Shown: positions 1 to 11,461, counted from the first letter of the stretch. The stretch: DNA of 36,584 nt from Welwitschia mirabilis (GCA_051453625.1 JBOZIK010000001.1:139594658-139631241), one strand, 5' to 3'. Notes: generated by a model not told the origin, from the letters alone. Translations and numbers: made by a program.

Positions 1-450
1 TTTAATTAGTTTTGTTACTTAAATAGATCACCTAAGAAAACTTTTTGATCACCTTAGTTTCTTATGGCTTCATGTTTGATTGATCTCTCATAGCTCAGTT
101 AACCACTTATCTAATCGCTCAGATATCTATCTAGTCACCTACTTGGTCTTAATAAAATTCATCCTAGTTTTTTGCATCAGGTCTAGTTGACACCTCAAGA
201 ATCCTATTGACTTCTTAATGATTGGTTTATAGATATTATATGCATAGTGCTTAGGTCTAGTTGACCCCTCATAGATTCGGTCAATCCTTTGATGATCAAT
301 TTAGGGGTACTGGTTCTCACGTTCATAGGTTTAATTGACTTTTATAAGTCTAGTTAGTTCTCTTAATTTAGTTTAATTATTAGAGTTTACTCTAGGTATG
401 GTCAACTCCTTACAAATCTGATTGATTCCTTAAGAGTATAATAAAACTTG
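1..450. repeat. Degenerate GTCGAC-type motif block, possible part of a copia LTR
   Basis: The block is built from short diverged units such as GTCTAGTTGACCCCTC, GGTCAATCC and ATGGTCAACTCC. The same kind of units recurs at about 3886-4260, inside the LTR of the minus-strand copia element. Variants GTTGAC and GTCAAC look like the two deamination products of one GTCGAC core. Weak similarity to the 4260-4450 stretch continues for 150-200 bp past this block. It may be part of the second LTR of the 1890-3203 element, or just another copy of the same motif family. The window edge prevents a decision. Confidence 0.4.
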
Positions 451-1255
451 GTAGGTTTTAGGATTGAAATGCGACATTGATAGCTTTAGCTTCTAACCTG
501 CAAGTGATCAATATTTTCTATATGAGATACAACAAATTTTTCTTCATAAAGAACATTAGTTTAACATTAATTAGTAATTTATAATCTAACACTAATAATA
601 TTTGATCAATTAGTACCAATAACATTCTTTAGCTAGTGTAATAGACAAGTAGAAGAAGTACCAAATAAAAGTTTGTTAGCTAGTCCATCAAGTTGTAACA
701 AAGGTATAAATTCTTCATATAATTAATCTAGATTACTTCATTTAGCTTTTTGTTTACTAGCTTTTATTGATATAGCTTTAGATTTATTCACTACTTTAGT
801 AGCATATAAAACTTTACTAAATAAATTACAGTTATTCATGCATGTTGCTTTTATTTATTTTATGATTAAAGAGTGTAGTGTGCTAGGAATTTCTCCAAAA
901 CCAGGGTTTATAAAGAGTTTAAAAATTAAGAACATTTCCTTAGTTAAAGAAGAAAAATAAATGTGCATTGGTCTCCATCTATCATGCAAATACTTCACTG
1001 TATGCAACTCTAAATGAATCTCAAGAAACAACATAATGTGCTCTACCTACATGTAGGTAAGTCAAAATAGATGATGGCATGTAAAATGTGGATTATTATA
1101 AATGGTAATTAATAAACAATGAGAAGAAGTGCTAATCCACATGTCTTCATGTATCCTATTGAATCTATTCTTCTAACTAATAGAAGAGAGAAAAACTAGA
1201 ATCATGAAAATTACTTAGCCTTCAAAGTTAAATAGGTCATGGCTTTATTTCATTA
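451..1255. other. Unassigned AT-rich stretch with a weak minus-strand coding trace
   Basis: No gene or element boundary can be fixed here. On the minus strand around 717-645 a short open stretch reads EEFIPLLQLDGLANKL followed by FGTSST. It looks protein-like but I cannot assign it to a family. The rest shows scattered stops in all frames. Confidence 0.3.
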
Positions 1256-1301
1256 AAAAAAAAAACCCTAAAAGTCCTTTTTCTTTAAAATTATCTCAAG
1301 A

Positions 1302-1440
1302 GATATTTTAAGGTATTTTTTACCTCAAAAGACCTTTTAAGAAATTTTTATTTAAATTTCTTAGAAATGCCTTAAAAATCCATTGGCTTTTAAGATAAGG
1401 TTTCTTAAAGTGTCTTATGAAAAAATACCTTAAAATATTT
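1302..1440. repeat. Long imperfect hairpin with an embedded 20-bp perfect palindrome
   Basis: The left arm (about 1302-1344) and right arm (about 1401-1440) are inverted copies. The right arm reverse-complemented gives AATATTTTAAGGTATTTTTT, almost identical to the start of the left arm. The loop is about 56 bp and itself contains AAGAAATTT/AAATTTCTT. At 1427-1446 there is a perfect palindrome, ACCTTAAAATATTTTAAGGT. CCTTAAAA/TTTTAAGG words recur across 1256-1510. It could be a foldback or MITE-like element. No terminal inverted repeat with target duplication was recognised, so the class is open. Confidence 0.6.
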
Positions 1441-1510
1441 TAAGGTGTCTTTTAAGATCTTTTAAGGTATTTTGAAAATGCCTTAAAGTCTTATATTTCT
1501 TATAGTGAAT

Positions 1511-1889
1511 CAATAATTTTTTCAAATTATTAGCCCTTATCCACTTAATCCCTTTGGAATGTTATGATAGAAAATTTTTAAAAATAAATTTGAATGGAAA
1601 AGTACTAATATGATTTGAAAATAGAATTACCGTTTCAAATTTGTAAAATATTTTGAGTGACCTAATTTTATACAAAAATGATAAGTAATATTTGAAAGTA
1701 AACTATTATTTTATCTTGCTACCTTATCCAAATAAATAATTAATTTTGGAAAGGTAAATCCACTACCTCTTTTTTCATGAACAAATTTTCCTATCTTAAG
1801 CATCTATCCCAATTTACTAAAACTATTAGAAAAATTATTTATAAAATGAGGTAAACTTTTTACTTCTTAAATTAACTCTATGTTCTTTG
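1511..1889. other. No recognisable feature
   Basis: AT-rich sequence between the hairpin and the copia gag remnant. I see no coding similarity or repeat structure. It may be the decayed C-terminal end of the minus-strand gag. Confidence 0.3.
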
Positions 1890-3190
1890 TTTGGAGCATC
1901 TTGTAATTTTCCTCCAATACTTCCTTTTCCTCATTTTGAACCTTTACTATTTTGTTTAGCTCATTGATCTAATTTGCTAGCTTTTTACATTCTAAGTATA
2001 GCTCTTGAAATATTGCTTCTAACTCTTATTCCCCTTCCTTTATAATGTATAAATCATCTAGTTTAGTTAAAAATATCCTTCTTTTAAGGAAGGCACTATT
2101 GACATGAAAGAAAGTCTCCTATCTCCATCTGAATCTTAACTAGAGATATTGTCTTCTTCCTCATCTACATTATCCCAAGTAGCAATAAATGATGGTTTCT
2201 TAGAATCGTTTTTATATCATTTGTTATTAGGACATTCATTTAAAACATGTTCATATCTTTTAGAAGCATAGAACTAAATATCCTTTACTTTCTCTGGATG
2301 TCTTATTAGATTGGATTCATCTCTTCTAGGCCCTTTGCTTGATTCCCCATCTCTTCTTATCTTGTGTAAGAATTTTTGAAATATTCTTGCTAATATTACA
2401 AAGTTATCCTTATGAAGATCATCATTTAATATTTGAAATATAAATCTTCCTACATACTTTTAATGTAATACTTTTCTTTTTGTCTTTAAGAAAATTTAAT
2501 TCATACGTTTGAAGATTACCTTGTAGTTAATTCTCCCCCATTCAATTGATGTTCTTACTTTTTATAGGAGGAGTGACCTTTGGCTCATAATGCTTTGGAA
2601 TGATATTAGAACTTTTCGTATCACTTTTGCTTCCTCCATTTTTTTTTCTTAGGTTACCATTAAGTTCACTATATCTATTAATTTGGTGAATAACTCCTAT
2701 AGAGTTTCTTCCTTATCCATATAAATATCTTCAAACTCTGAGTGAGCATGTGTAATTTTGCCTATTTTATTATGGGCATTCCCTCATGAGCTACTTCAAG
2801 AATTTTCTAGGCTTCCTTGACATGTTCATAATTTCTAATCCTCTTGAATTCATCTACACAAATTGCATAAAAAATAGCATTAAGAGAATAAGCATCTAGG
2901 TTTTTTTGACCTTATTAATAGGAGTCCATGAGTCTTTAGGTTATAGGACAATCATGGTGGTGCCATTACTATCCATTTTAACCATTATAGATAGATCATA
3001 TCCATTGTAGATAATCTCTTCTATGTCAACATCAAGAGACCTAACAAAAATTTTCATTCTATTCTTCTAATAAGCATAGGTAGTTCCATCGAACATAGGT
3101 AGCCTTTTAGTAGAGAGACCATTTATAAGAATACTTATAACCAAGGTTAAAGAGTTAAAATCTATTAGGATTTATAACTGACTTAATCTT
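1890..3190 (-). pseudogene. Ty1/copia gag remnant (SIRE-like, UBN2-type)
   Basis: Read on the minus strand just after a tRNA-Met-type PBS, the translation shows the hallmarks of a plant copia Gag. Near 3095-3055 is FDGTTYAY, then a stop where tryptophan is usual, then KNRMKIFVRSLD. Near 2875-2780 is a clear block, EFKRIRNYEHVKEA, stop, KILEVAHEG, followed by KLHMLTQSLK. Further on, near 2265-2222, is a decayed CCHC zinc knuckle (FYASKRYEHVLNECP) with two of three cysteines lost, then an acidic serine-containing stretch. These are features of the Gag of copia elements, most like the SIRE/Maximus lineage. Stops and frame changes show it is dead. No protease, integrase or RT follows to the left, so pol was deleted or never present. 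The lineage assignment is inference; the gag identity is well supported. Confidence 0.72.
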
Positions 3191-3201
3191 GCTCTGATAC
3201 A
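3191..3201 (-). other. Primer binding site (tRNA-Met type) of the minus-strand copia element
   Basis: The plus strand reads GCTCTGATACA, so the minus strand reads TGTATCAGAGC. This is one change from the TGGTATCAGAGC complement of initiator tRNA-Met used by many plant copia elements. It lies two bases from the probable LTR edge (TG at 3204) and just upstream of the gag reading, as expected. Confidence 0.65.
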
Positions 3202-3203
3202 AA

Positions 3204-4480
3204 TGAAGAATCTACAAACCTTATAGGGAGGAGGGAGTAAATAAGTTTTATAAAATAAAATTTACCCCTTAAAAGTTATACCAAAATATTAATACATTTG
3301 AAGTAAGAACTAACTAATATCAAATGAAATTAGATGAATGAAAGAAAAGGAAAATAACTGAAATGGAGAATAATCAAGAGGAGCATTAGATAAAATGATT
3401 TATAATGTTTTGAGAAAATCTCCTACTCCACTCTTAGGTATTAGATTTAATTCTAAGCTGATGTATATCCTTATTGCTTTTCTTCCATATTTCTAGGTCA
3501 GCCTATAATATTTACAAGTGGACTTTGAGGCTTAATTTCATTCTTTACAAAGCAAATATTTGAGCGAGGATAGTATGTATGAATGCACTAACTTCATTGG
3601 ATTTGAATTACAATGAAGAGAGAATACACTACTTAAAAAGATACCCATAAGTACATTCTTATTTAGTGTAGTATATTTCTTTTTGTATAATAAATATCAA
3701 AAGTACAAATGTTCTTTCTTCCTAGAAAAATTGGTGTCAAAGATTTCTATTCATTTGACTTATATAAGAGATAGTTTTTATGCAATGAAAGAGAAATCTA
3801 ATACTTTAATAACTAAAATTGAAAAGGATAACAACTAAAAAAAAAACTAAAAAGTTTTATTTTCATTGTAGTAAGTAGACCCTTAAAACATTTGGTTGAC
3901 CCGATTAGTTCCTATCACTAAATTTGGTTGATTCCACTTTCTTTCAGTTGACTCAATATCCTTATGTCATATGATCTATTTGACCCCTTTCAAACTCTGT
4001 CCAACTGCATTTAGACTAGATCTGATTGATCTGTTATGTGATTTAATCAATCCCTTAAGAAATTTATCAAAAGATTTTTTACATAGGTCTAGTCACCCCA
4101 TGGGGATTTGGTTAACCCCTTGAGAATTTGATCAAATGATTTTTTTGTTTAGGCTTGGTCAAATCCTTTTAAGGTTTAGTTGCTTGCTTATGAACTTCAA
4201 TTAAGAACTTTAGATCTAGGTCTTTTCAACCCCTTTTGGGATCTCATTGATCCATTATTAAGTTTTTAACTTTTTAGATTCATTTGAAGCTAGCAAAAAA
4301 ATGTTGGATTACTTCTAATCTATAAGGGCTTTAACTTTCTAAAACATTTGCAACATATTACACTACACTAGTTATGATATTTTGACATTAATTTGGTAAT
4401 ATAACTTAACGATAAGAACTCGGTAAACTGTTAATAAGTCTATAGCCAAACCTAGGAGAAGTAAACATGGTAGAAGAAGA
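3204..4480 (-). repeat. 5' LTR of the minus-strand SIRE-like copia element (approximate right end)
   Basis: The LTR begins with TGAAGAATCTAC immediately next to the PBS. Its right end is not fixed; I place it before the plus-strand Tat/Athila coding remnants begin. Positions 3886-4260 carry the degenerate GTCGAC-type motif array also seen at 1-450. The inferred length of about 1.2-1.3 kb would suit the long LTRs of the SIRE lineage. Support is the PBS junction and gag orientation; no second full LTR copy lies in the window. Confidence 0.45.
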
Positions 4481-4639
4481 AGAACCTAACCACATTAAGA
4501 AATATAAAGCTATAAACCTTAGAAGTAAAAAGGAAATTAACCAAGGAAATAAACCAAATTAACCAAATGAGAAAAACACACCTATAAAAATCTATGATAA
4601 AAATAAAATAGTAAAGTAATCATTGAAAAATGTAAACAT

Positions 4640-5500
4640 TACTTGAAAATAGTTAAAGTCTTTGTATATTCTTAAAATATTAAAATTAACATTCCTCTCT
4701 TAAAGGATATTAAACAACTTCATTCTTAAGCAAAATTTATCAAGGACATGTCCATAGTAAATAGGAGAATACATGTTAAAAGCCAGGGTGTTTTACCATA
4801 ATAAAGTAGTGTAATAATCGAAAACCAAATTTTACTAAAGTATAAAAACCCTAGACACATCTTAATTTCTATTATGATTGGAAAAAGATATCTAAAACAA
4901 GTCCTATTAGATTTATAAGTTAGTTAACTGTCTTCCTAATAATAAATACAAAGAACTATACTTGAAGGATCTAAAAACACTAAATTTTAACTTTAACTCA
5001 CTAGTAACTCCCTAAAGAAATAATTAAGAATAATTGAGGATGTTATTCTTAAAGTAAATAGTTATTATTTCCTAATGGCTTTTGTAGTTATAGATATGAA
5101 TAAAATCAATCAATTAATTACTTCTCATCATCCTAAGAAAACCTTATGTTATAACCTCTAATGATCTCATTAACTATAGGAATAGTCTAATGATAATTTA
5201 TTTTAGCAATGTGATAGTAGCATTAAATGTTTTTAATATTATGGAATTACCTCCTAGTAATGACATAATTGAACATGTAAAGAATATGGAGAGTTTCATG
5301 TTGATCAAGAACTTTCCACATAAAATAAGATACCCTCATCTCTGATTTATAAGAACAAGACTCATACATCACCACTTAAAATAAGCCTTCTATTGAAGTT
5401 AAGCCACTTCTATAGGATCTCAAGTACACATTTTTCAAAAGTAAATCTGCTTTTATAATGGTGATTAGTTCTTTCCTATCTTTAACATAAGAAAAATAAA
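4640..5500 (+). pseudogene. Tat/Athila Gag-C/protease and linker remnant
   Basis: From about 4690 the reading gives NIPLLKDIKQLHS, AKFIKDMSIVNRR and KYKNPRHILISIMIGKRYLK. These match the conserved region leading into the aspartic protease of Tat/Athila polyproteins. The active-site region follows at about 4900-4935 as LLDL, stop, VS, so the D-x-G triad is destroyed. A later stretch near 5240-5340 (IMELPPSNDIIEHVKNMES) and a pre-RT linker near 5400-5500 are consistent with the same polyprotein. Several frameshifts are present. The protease cannot be functional. The clade is well supported by the neighbouring RT and integrase. Confidence 0.62.
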
Positions 5501-6160
5501 TTGTTAAACCTTTTAAGGAAGTAAAAATAAGCCATTGATTGGATCCTATCTAACATGAGAAGTATTAACCTATCATTTATATGCACCATAGTTATCTTAA
5601 AGAAAATACCAAATCTTCTATGAAATACTAAAAAATAATTAACCTAATATTAAATAAAATCATAAAAAATAAGGTGATAAAACTTTTGAATAATGGAATT
5701 GTCTATCCTATTCTTAATACTAAATGGGTAAGTTAAAATGAAACTATATCTAAGAACTTTAAAGTAACCTTAGTACCCAATGAAGAGAATAAATTCCTCC
5801 CTACTAGATTAGCTATAAAATTAATAATATATATCAAATATTAAAAACATGATCCATTCACTACAAAAGATCATTTTCATATCCATTATCTAATTAAATT
5901 GTTGAATAGTTTTTGGACATCCTTATCATTATTTCTTAGATGAATAATATGGATATAAATAGGATGGAATTTCTCTTAATGATTAGGATAAAAATATGTT
6001 TACTTGTCTCTATAAAACATTTACATAAAAATGAATGTCCTTTTATCTTCATAATATTCCACCACATTTCAATTATGCATGACTGGTATTTTTTCTTACT
6101 TGTTGAATTCATGTGTAGAAATTTTGATGGATGATTTTTTTATTTACGAATCTTGCTTTA
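5501..6160 (+). pseudogene. Tat/Athila reverse transcriptase remnant
   Basis: The domain starts with IDWILSNMRSINLS and MHHSYLKENTKSS (about 5535-5620). It continues with NKVIKLLNNGIVYPI and TKWVS (about 5665-5735) and VTLVPNEENKFLPTR, and then TKDHFHIHYLIKLLNS. This is the finger/palm order of Tat/Athila RT. The second catalytic box near 6121-6140 reads EILMDDFFIYESCF, so both aspartates of the xxDD motif are kept. The first palm aspartate lies in a scrambled stretch. Tryptophan and glycine codons are often lost and frames shift at least twice. Confidence 0.78.
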
Positions 6161-6359
6161 AGTAATTTTTGTTAACTTAAAATTTATCCTTATTATAAGT
6201 AGTAAGAAATTCACTATTTTAAACAAAGAAAAATATTACTTTATGTTTAATAAAGGCATAGTTCTATGACATGTTATTTATTTACAGGAAATATAAGTAG
6301 ATCCTATGAAAATATATTTAATTATCCAACTAACTACTTATTAAAAAAAAAAGACATTA

Positions 6360-6920
6360 GATCATTCCTAGGAAATGCAAGTTATTATAGAAGATTCATT
6401 AAAGACTTTTAAAAAATTTTCAAACCTCTATGTTATCTCCTTAGTAAAGAAGTCTCTTTTAACTAGACCTAAGAGTATTAGTAATGCTTGATAAGCTCAA
6501 AGAAAACTTACCACAACACACATCATCTAGCTTCTTGATTGTAAGTTATCCTTTAAAATCATGTGCGATGCTAGTGATTATGATGTTTATACCATGTTAG
6601 CAAAAAAAGTGGATAATAAATTAATAGTGATTTACTATGTAAGATAGACACTAAGTAATACTCAAATAAATTATGTGATTACTAAAAAGGATATCTTCAT
6701 ATTATTCTTTACATTAGAAAATTTTATGGATTACCTACTAGGTTTTAAGATTATCATTTACACAAAAAATTTATCTCTTAGATATCTCTTTACCAAAACG
6801 GATCCCAAGCATATACTAATTAAATGGATTTAGCTATTATAGGAATTTAATTTAGAGATCAAGAATAAAAAGAGTTTCAGAAACATTATTGTTAATCATC
6901 TTTCTTATATAACACAAAAT
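6360..6920 (+). pseudogene. Tat/Athila RNase H remnant
   Basis: The RT tail reads RRFIKDF, stop, KIFKPLCYLLSKE (about 6390-6455). The RNase H core follows as FKIMCDASDYDV at about 6552-6587, with its catalytic aspartate retained. Next come IYYVR, stop, TLSNTQINYVITKKD and NFMDYLLGFKIIIYT. The C-terminal part (TDPKHILIKWI, EFNLEIKNKKS) ends near 6900. The family pattern is Y-A-S-R-T-L and T-x-K-E-L; here the latter glutamate has become aspartate. About five stops interrupt the frame. Confidence 0.78.
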
Positions 6921-7079
6921 AAATTATATGATAACCTTCCTGTCAATAACACTTTTCTTAAAAAATTCCTTTTCTTTATTTTGAAGGATTCCTAAATTTT
7001 TAATGTTATGATTTACTTAATTTGTAAGATCATTTATTTTCATTAGAACTTTAATAATAGAAAGAAACTCCTAATTCAA

Positions 7080-8230
7080 GTTAGGTACTCATTTTGTAGT
7101 ATCTCAAATCTATTTAAATATTACCCTAATTAAGGTATTCATAAATGTATTCCTCAAGCTTAAATTTATGATATTCTTAAGAATTATCAATTTATACCTA
7201 TGTTGTTTATTATTGTGCTAATAAAAGTGCTATTAAAGTTACTCAACTTGGTTTTTATTGGTTATTAAAATTTAATAATGCATATCCTTATTACAAAAAC
7301 TATCAAAATTGTCAAAAACTAGGTATCCTCACAAGAAGGCACATAATGGCTTTGAAACTCATCCTTATGGATGAACCTTTTGATGTATAAGATATTGATT
7401 TTTAGCATCCTTATTCTAATTCAAATGAATACTAATATATCCTCATTTTCATTTATTACATTACTAAGTAATAGAAGCTTATGCTTATAAAAAAAAAGAA
7501 AAAAATTAATAATATTTAATTATCCTAGAATCTTCACTAGTAATGAACGTTTCCAATTTTGCAATAAGACATTTAACAAACTCTTAGTTAATATGGAGTT
7601 ACTCATAAGATTATAATCTCATACCACTCCTAGACTAGTGAACAAGGTAAAATCATGAATAAACAAATCAAGAACATATTATAAAAAGTAATGATATTGA
7701 CTCAGAATTATTAGTCTTAGAAGTTGAATGACATTTTCTTCGCTTTTAGGATAGCTTATAAGACACCCTTAGAAATGTTATCCTTTATATTAGACTATAG
7801 TATATCCTATCATCTCCTTATGAAACTAGAATATAAGGCTTATAAGAAAATTAAGGATATGAATTTGAACCTTGAAGTAGTAGGAAAACATCAAGCTGTT
7901 TAACTTAATGAATTATACAAGATTATATATGATGCATATAAGAATATAAAAATTGGTAATAAAAAGATGAATAAGAAACATGTTTCATGAGGGGGATCTA
8001 GTTTTTCTTTATAAATCAAAGTTTCATTAATTTCAATAAAAACTAGTTCTAAATGGAAATTTACTTGTATAGTGAAATAAGTATTACTAAATGGTGGATT
8101 TCATATTGAAAATGATAAAACTCCTAAGTGTTCAAAGTCAATGTTCATTGCCTTAAGCATTTTCATTCACCTTTTTATATACCTATGAATTTATAAGACC
8201 TATTAACCTAGTTAATGGCCTTTAATATTT
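7080..8230 (+). pseudogene. Tat/Athila integrase remnant
   Basis: A zinc-binding trace reads NCQKLGILTRRHIMALKLI (about 7302-7360) with one cysteine changed to tyrosine. The first catalytic Asp survives at 7397-7399 (DIDF, after a stop where tryptophan is usual). The second is replaced by Asn at 7542-7544 (TSNERFQFCNKTF). After a frame change, AYKTPLEMLSFILDYS and KLEYKAYKKIKDMNLNL (about 7750-7870), then LNELYKIIYDAYKNIKI, reproduce the conserved C-terminal part of Athila/Tat integrases. The reading fades out by about 8200. The element cannot integrate with this enzyme. Confidence 0.78.
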
Positions 8231-8332
8231 AATCCAATGATAAGTGATCTTTTTATCATCCCAGATATTAGTTGAGATTACGTATATTTATGATGTTTGA
8301 GAGAAAGTGATGCTTATTTTGAGTTATATCAT

Positions 8333-8755
8333 NNNNNNNNNNNNNNNNNNNNNNNNNNNNNNNNNNNNNNNNNNNNNNNNNNNNNNNNNNNNNNNNNNNN
8401 NNNNNNNNNNNNNNNNNNNNNNNNNNNNNNNNNNNNNNNNNNNNNNNNNNNNNNNNNNNNNNNNNNNNNNNNNNNNNNNNNNNNNNNNNNNNNNNNNNNN
8501 NNNNNNNNNNNNNNNNNNNNNNNNNNNNNNNNNNNNNNNNNNNNNNNNNNNNNNNNNNNNNNNNNNNNNNNNNNNNNNNNNNNNNNNNNNNNNNNNNNNN
8601 NNNNNNNNNNNNNNNNNNNNNNNNNNNNNNNNNNNNNNNNNNNNNNNNNNNNNNNNNNNNNNNNNNNNNNNNNNNNNNNNNNNNNNNNNNNNNNNNNNNN
8701 NNNNNNNNNNNNNNNNNNNNNNNNNNNNNNNNNNNNNNNNNNNNNNNNNNNNNNN
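8333..8755. other. Assembly gap (423 N) flanked by an identical 14-mer
   Basis: The bases before the gap (8319-8332) and after it (8756-8769) are both TTGAGTTATATCAT. The contig ends therefore appear to overlap, and the gap may have little or no real missing sequence. Open frames spanning it consist only of N. Confidence 0.9.
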
Positions 8756-10109
8756 TTGAGTTATATCATTAAAGTTACATTCACTTAACGTGTTTAATTT
8801 AGAAAGGGAAATAGATGAAAAGGTGAGATCTACCTTAAAAATGTACTCTTTATTTTTCAAATATTCATGGGGATAATATTATTTCTTAATTATTCTAATG
8901 AGCTAATTACCTTCACTATATGTCTATAAAAATGACATATGAGAAGTATACTTAAAAGAAAAAATATATCTCTCCTTAAAAATCACATTTTATCTTTTAT
9001 AAATGTTACTAGGTTTAGTTAACTACATTAGAGCTATGGATGCATACTAATAATATAGCTCTAATAATTTACTCATGGCATCTTTAATTGCATCAAGGAT
9101 ATTAGTACACACTGGAAATGTAGCATTGATTTCTTCATAAAAACCATCCTTTAAATCTATATGAAAAAAATACATAATTATGGACGCTTAGTGTGATTAA
9201 AATACTTAAAATAGAGTTACCTTAATTATAGAAAGGAAAGTTGGATAAAACATTACGATGGATATTGAAGACCTTTTATGCTTTATTTTCTTTAATAGGT
9301 ACACATAGGGTTTGCTTGTCAACTCTTGAATTATATAAATTTACTTAGTTGATACTTTACTTAAACAAAATTTTAATCCATAAAATAAATTTTAAAATGC
9401 AAAAATTTCAAATAAAAAAGGTCATTAGCTTAGGTGCATTATCTTCTTTATTCATAGGAGATATGATTAAAATATCATACTCATTTACATCACCATTTCC
9501 ATTTCATATTCATTTCATTCATCATAATTTTTCATTTTTTCATTTTGACCTTGATCCCATTCTATGAAAAGTAAACATTATAAGGCATACATGTTTTTAT
9601 CATGGATTGACTTTTTACTGCATGATTATAGGTAAAAAACTTAAACTATTAGTAGTTAAAAAGTGTAACTTCTCATTAGATAGTTTTCTTGAATTTTTAT
9701 TTTGAAATAAAGGGACATATAAAGAAGATATTTTTCTTTAACGATAGTGTAAATTCTTCTCAAATTTTACTTTCAATTCTTTCTATCTTAAAAAATTTTA
9801 AGATAAGGTTTGATTTTGGTTAAGGGTATGTCCTCCACATTTTTGAGAAAATTCCTGACTTTGATGCCTCATTTTTTGAAAAAAAAGGAATTTTTTTTAA
9901 AAAATTTACTTAAATAATTTTCCTTAAAATTTATCCATGTCACTCATAATTTATCAAATTTTTTTCTAAGGATAGAGTAAAATTTTGATTTGTGGTGTGA
10001 TAACATGAAAACTTTAACATTTAGATCAAATATTTGAAGCCAATTTAACTTAAGAAAGATATTGAGTTAATGATTCTATAATAACGTTATCCCTTACATT
10101 AGTTTTAAT
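8756..10109. other. 3' non-coding region of Tat/Athila element 1, unassigned
   Basis: This is AT-rich sequence between the integrase end and LTR copy A. The longest open frame is 72 codons (9349-9567, plus). It is hydrophobic, histidine/phenylalanine-rich at its end, and resembles low-complexity sequence rather than a known protein. Athila elements often carry an env-like or non-coding region here. I see no recognisable env-like domain, so I leave this unassigned. Confidence 0.4.
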
Positions 10110-11461
10110 GCCAATTATGAATTTATGTAATTTTTCATGGTGAATTCAGATAGTTAACTAAAATTTGGAGAATGATGTAAAAGATGAAAGTAGTCTTGTA
10201 GAGAATAATAGCAATGTTAATGACCTTTATAGTAATGCCTTTCTTTGGAAATAAATCATATTTAAAATCTAATAAATTCATCATGACATCGCACTTGGAT
10301 TATAGTTATGGATCTACTCACTTATAACATCCAATTTAGTTGTAATCTTCAGTAGCATGTGATAATGACATAGAGATACAAGATAGTAATAGCACAGACT
10401 TGTAGTAGTGACATGACAATGAAATGATAATGACATGTGATAGTGGCATGTGATAGTAATGCTAAAGATAAGTGGTAATAACACTAGTTAATGAAAGAAT
10501 CCTACTAAAAAGGCTACATGTTAAAATCTTGATAATAATCTCTAAAAACACTACAAGATAAGGATTTCCAACCACATTATCAAATTCTACAAGATGATCA
10601 ATCTTAATTTTCATACCTAATACAAGAAGATAAAGATTCCACCTAATTCTAGAGGATGAATCTTATCCATCTAATCTACTACTATGAGCCATAATATCCC
10701 AACTATCCCAACCCTAGCTTTGTTGATAAAAAGGAACAAGAGCCATTTATTATAATCCATCCTTAATGGTGAAATATTTGATACCTCGATATTATAATTA
10801 ACTTCATCATGTTGTCCTAAGCTCCATTCTGAGTGGGCTAACCTCAAGGCTAATGTGATTAATTTGTATTAGATGTATCCTCCTTTGTAAATGTAAGGCA
10901 TTTTCTTAGGATTAATACAATTATATTTTTCATTTTATATCAATTTTGTATTTTACATCATAATTCTATTACTTAAATAAAACTACTTTCTTGTCAAGCA
11001 ATTATTATTATAAAAGTATCCTTATGATTATAGTTTTGTTAGTAGTTCATAAGTAATTGGTAATCCTTAGGCATCAATCTTTATCCTTTTCATGCTTAGA
11101 TTAGAACTGTGATGGACAAAGTATCATAGAGATTTCACCACTACTAATGTAGTAAATGAGATTATGTTGCCACAACTTAAGCCTCAATGAATTTGCATTT
11201 TTTTAAGGTAAATAAGGAAATTCCACTATTCTTAAATAGAGTTTCATTTTTTTCGATGTTTTAGATTAGTTAAGGATTAGTTTGCTTCCTAATTTTATCA
11301 TTATGAAAATTTCTTAATACTCTTTTAACTTATAGATTATCTATTTTTCCATCATTATATATGTGCCTAACTATTATTTTTGGTTATCTCATTATCCTTG
11401 TGGAAAGAACAATAAATAAGTATCACCTAGTTTTATTATAAGTTTAAGTCACAAACACTAA
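10110..11461 (+). repeat. Athila-type LTR, copy A (approximate ends)
   Basis: This LTR is homologous in several blocks to copies B and C. One block is the short motif array GATAATGACATGTGATAGTGG at 10350-10470. Another is GTAAATGAGATTATGTTGCCACAACTTAAGCC (near 11150) versus GTGAATGAGATTATGTCACC in copy B. A third is the terminal stretch TGTGGAAAGAACAATAAATAAG to AAGTTTAAGTCACAAACACT (11400-11461). No PBS follows it, so it is a 3' LTR (probably of the element to its left) or a solo LTR. The ends are estimated by alignment with copy B. Confidence 0.55.

Larger units (their letters stand above)
4481..11461 (+). mobile_element. Decayed Tat/Athila-type Ty3/gypsy element 1
   Basis: This parent entry covers a plus-strand element with protease-linker, RT, RNase H and integrase remnants in canonical order (about 4640-8230). 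A poorly characterised 3' region interrupted by an assembly gap follows, then LTR copy A (about 10110-11461). LTR A belongs to the same family as copies B and C, and copy B is followed by a tRNA-Asp-type PBS typical of Athila. No 5' LTR was recognised; the left end appears truncated against the copia LTR near 4480. Assigning LTR A to this element rests on order and clade, not on a matching LTR pair. Confidence 0.6.

Noticed and set aside
5940-6134. Plus-strand 64-codon open frame as a separate gene
   Set aside because: It is an out-of-frame or partial reading of the element 1 RT palm; the catalytic box sits at its end in another frame.
8297-8860. Open frames on both strands spanning the first gap
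   Set aside because: They consist almost entirely of N; there is no real coding sequence.
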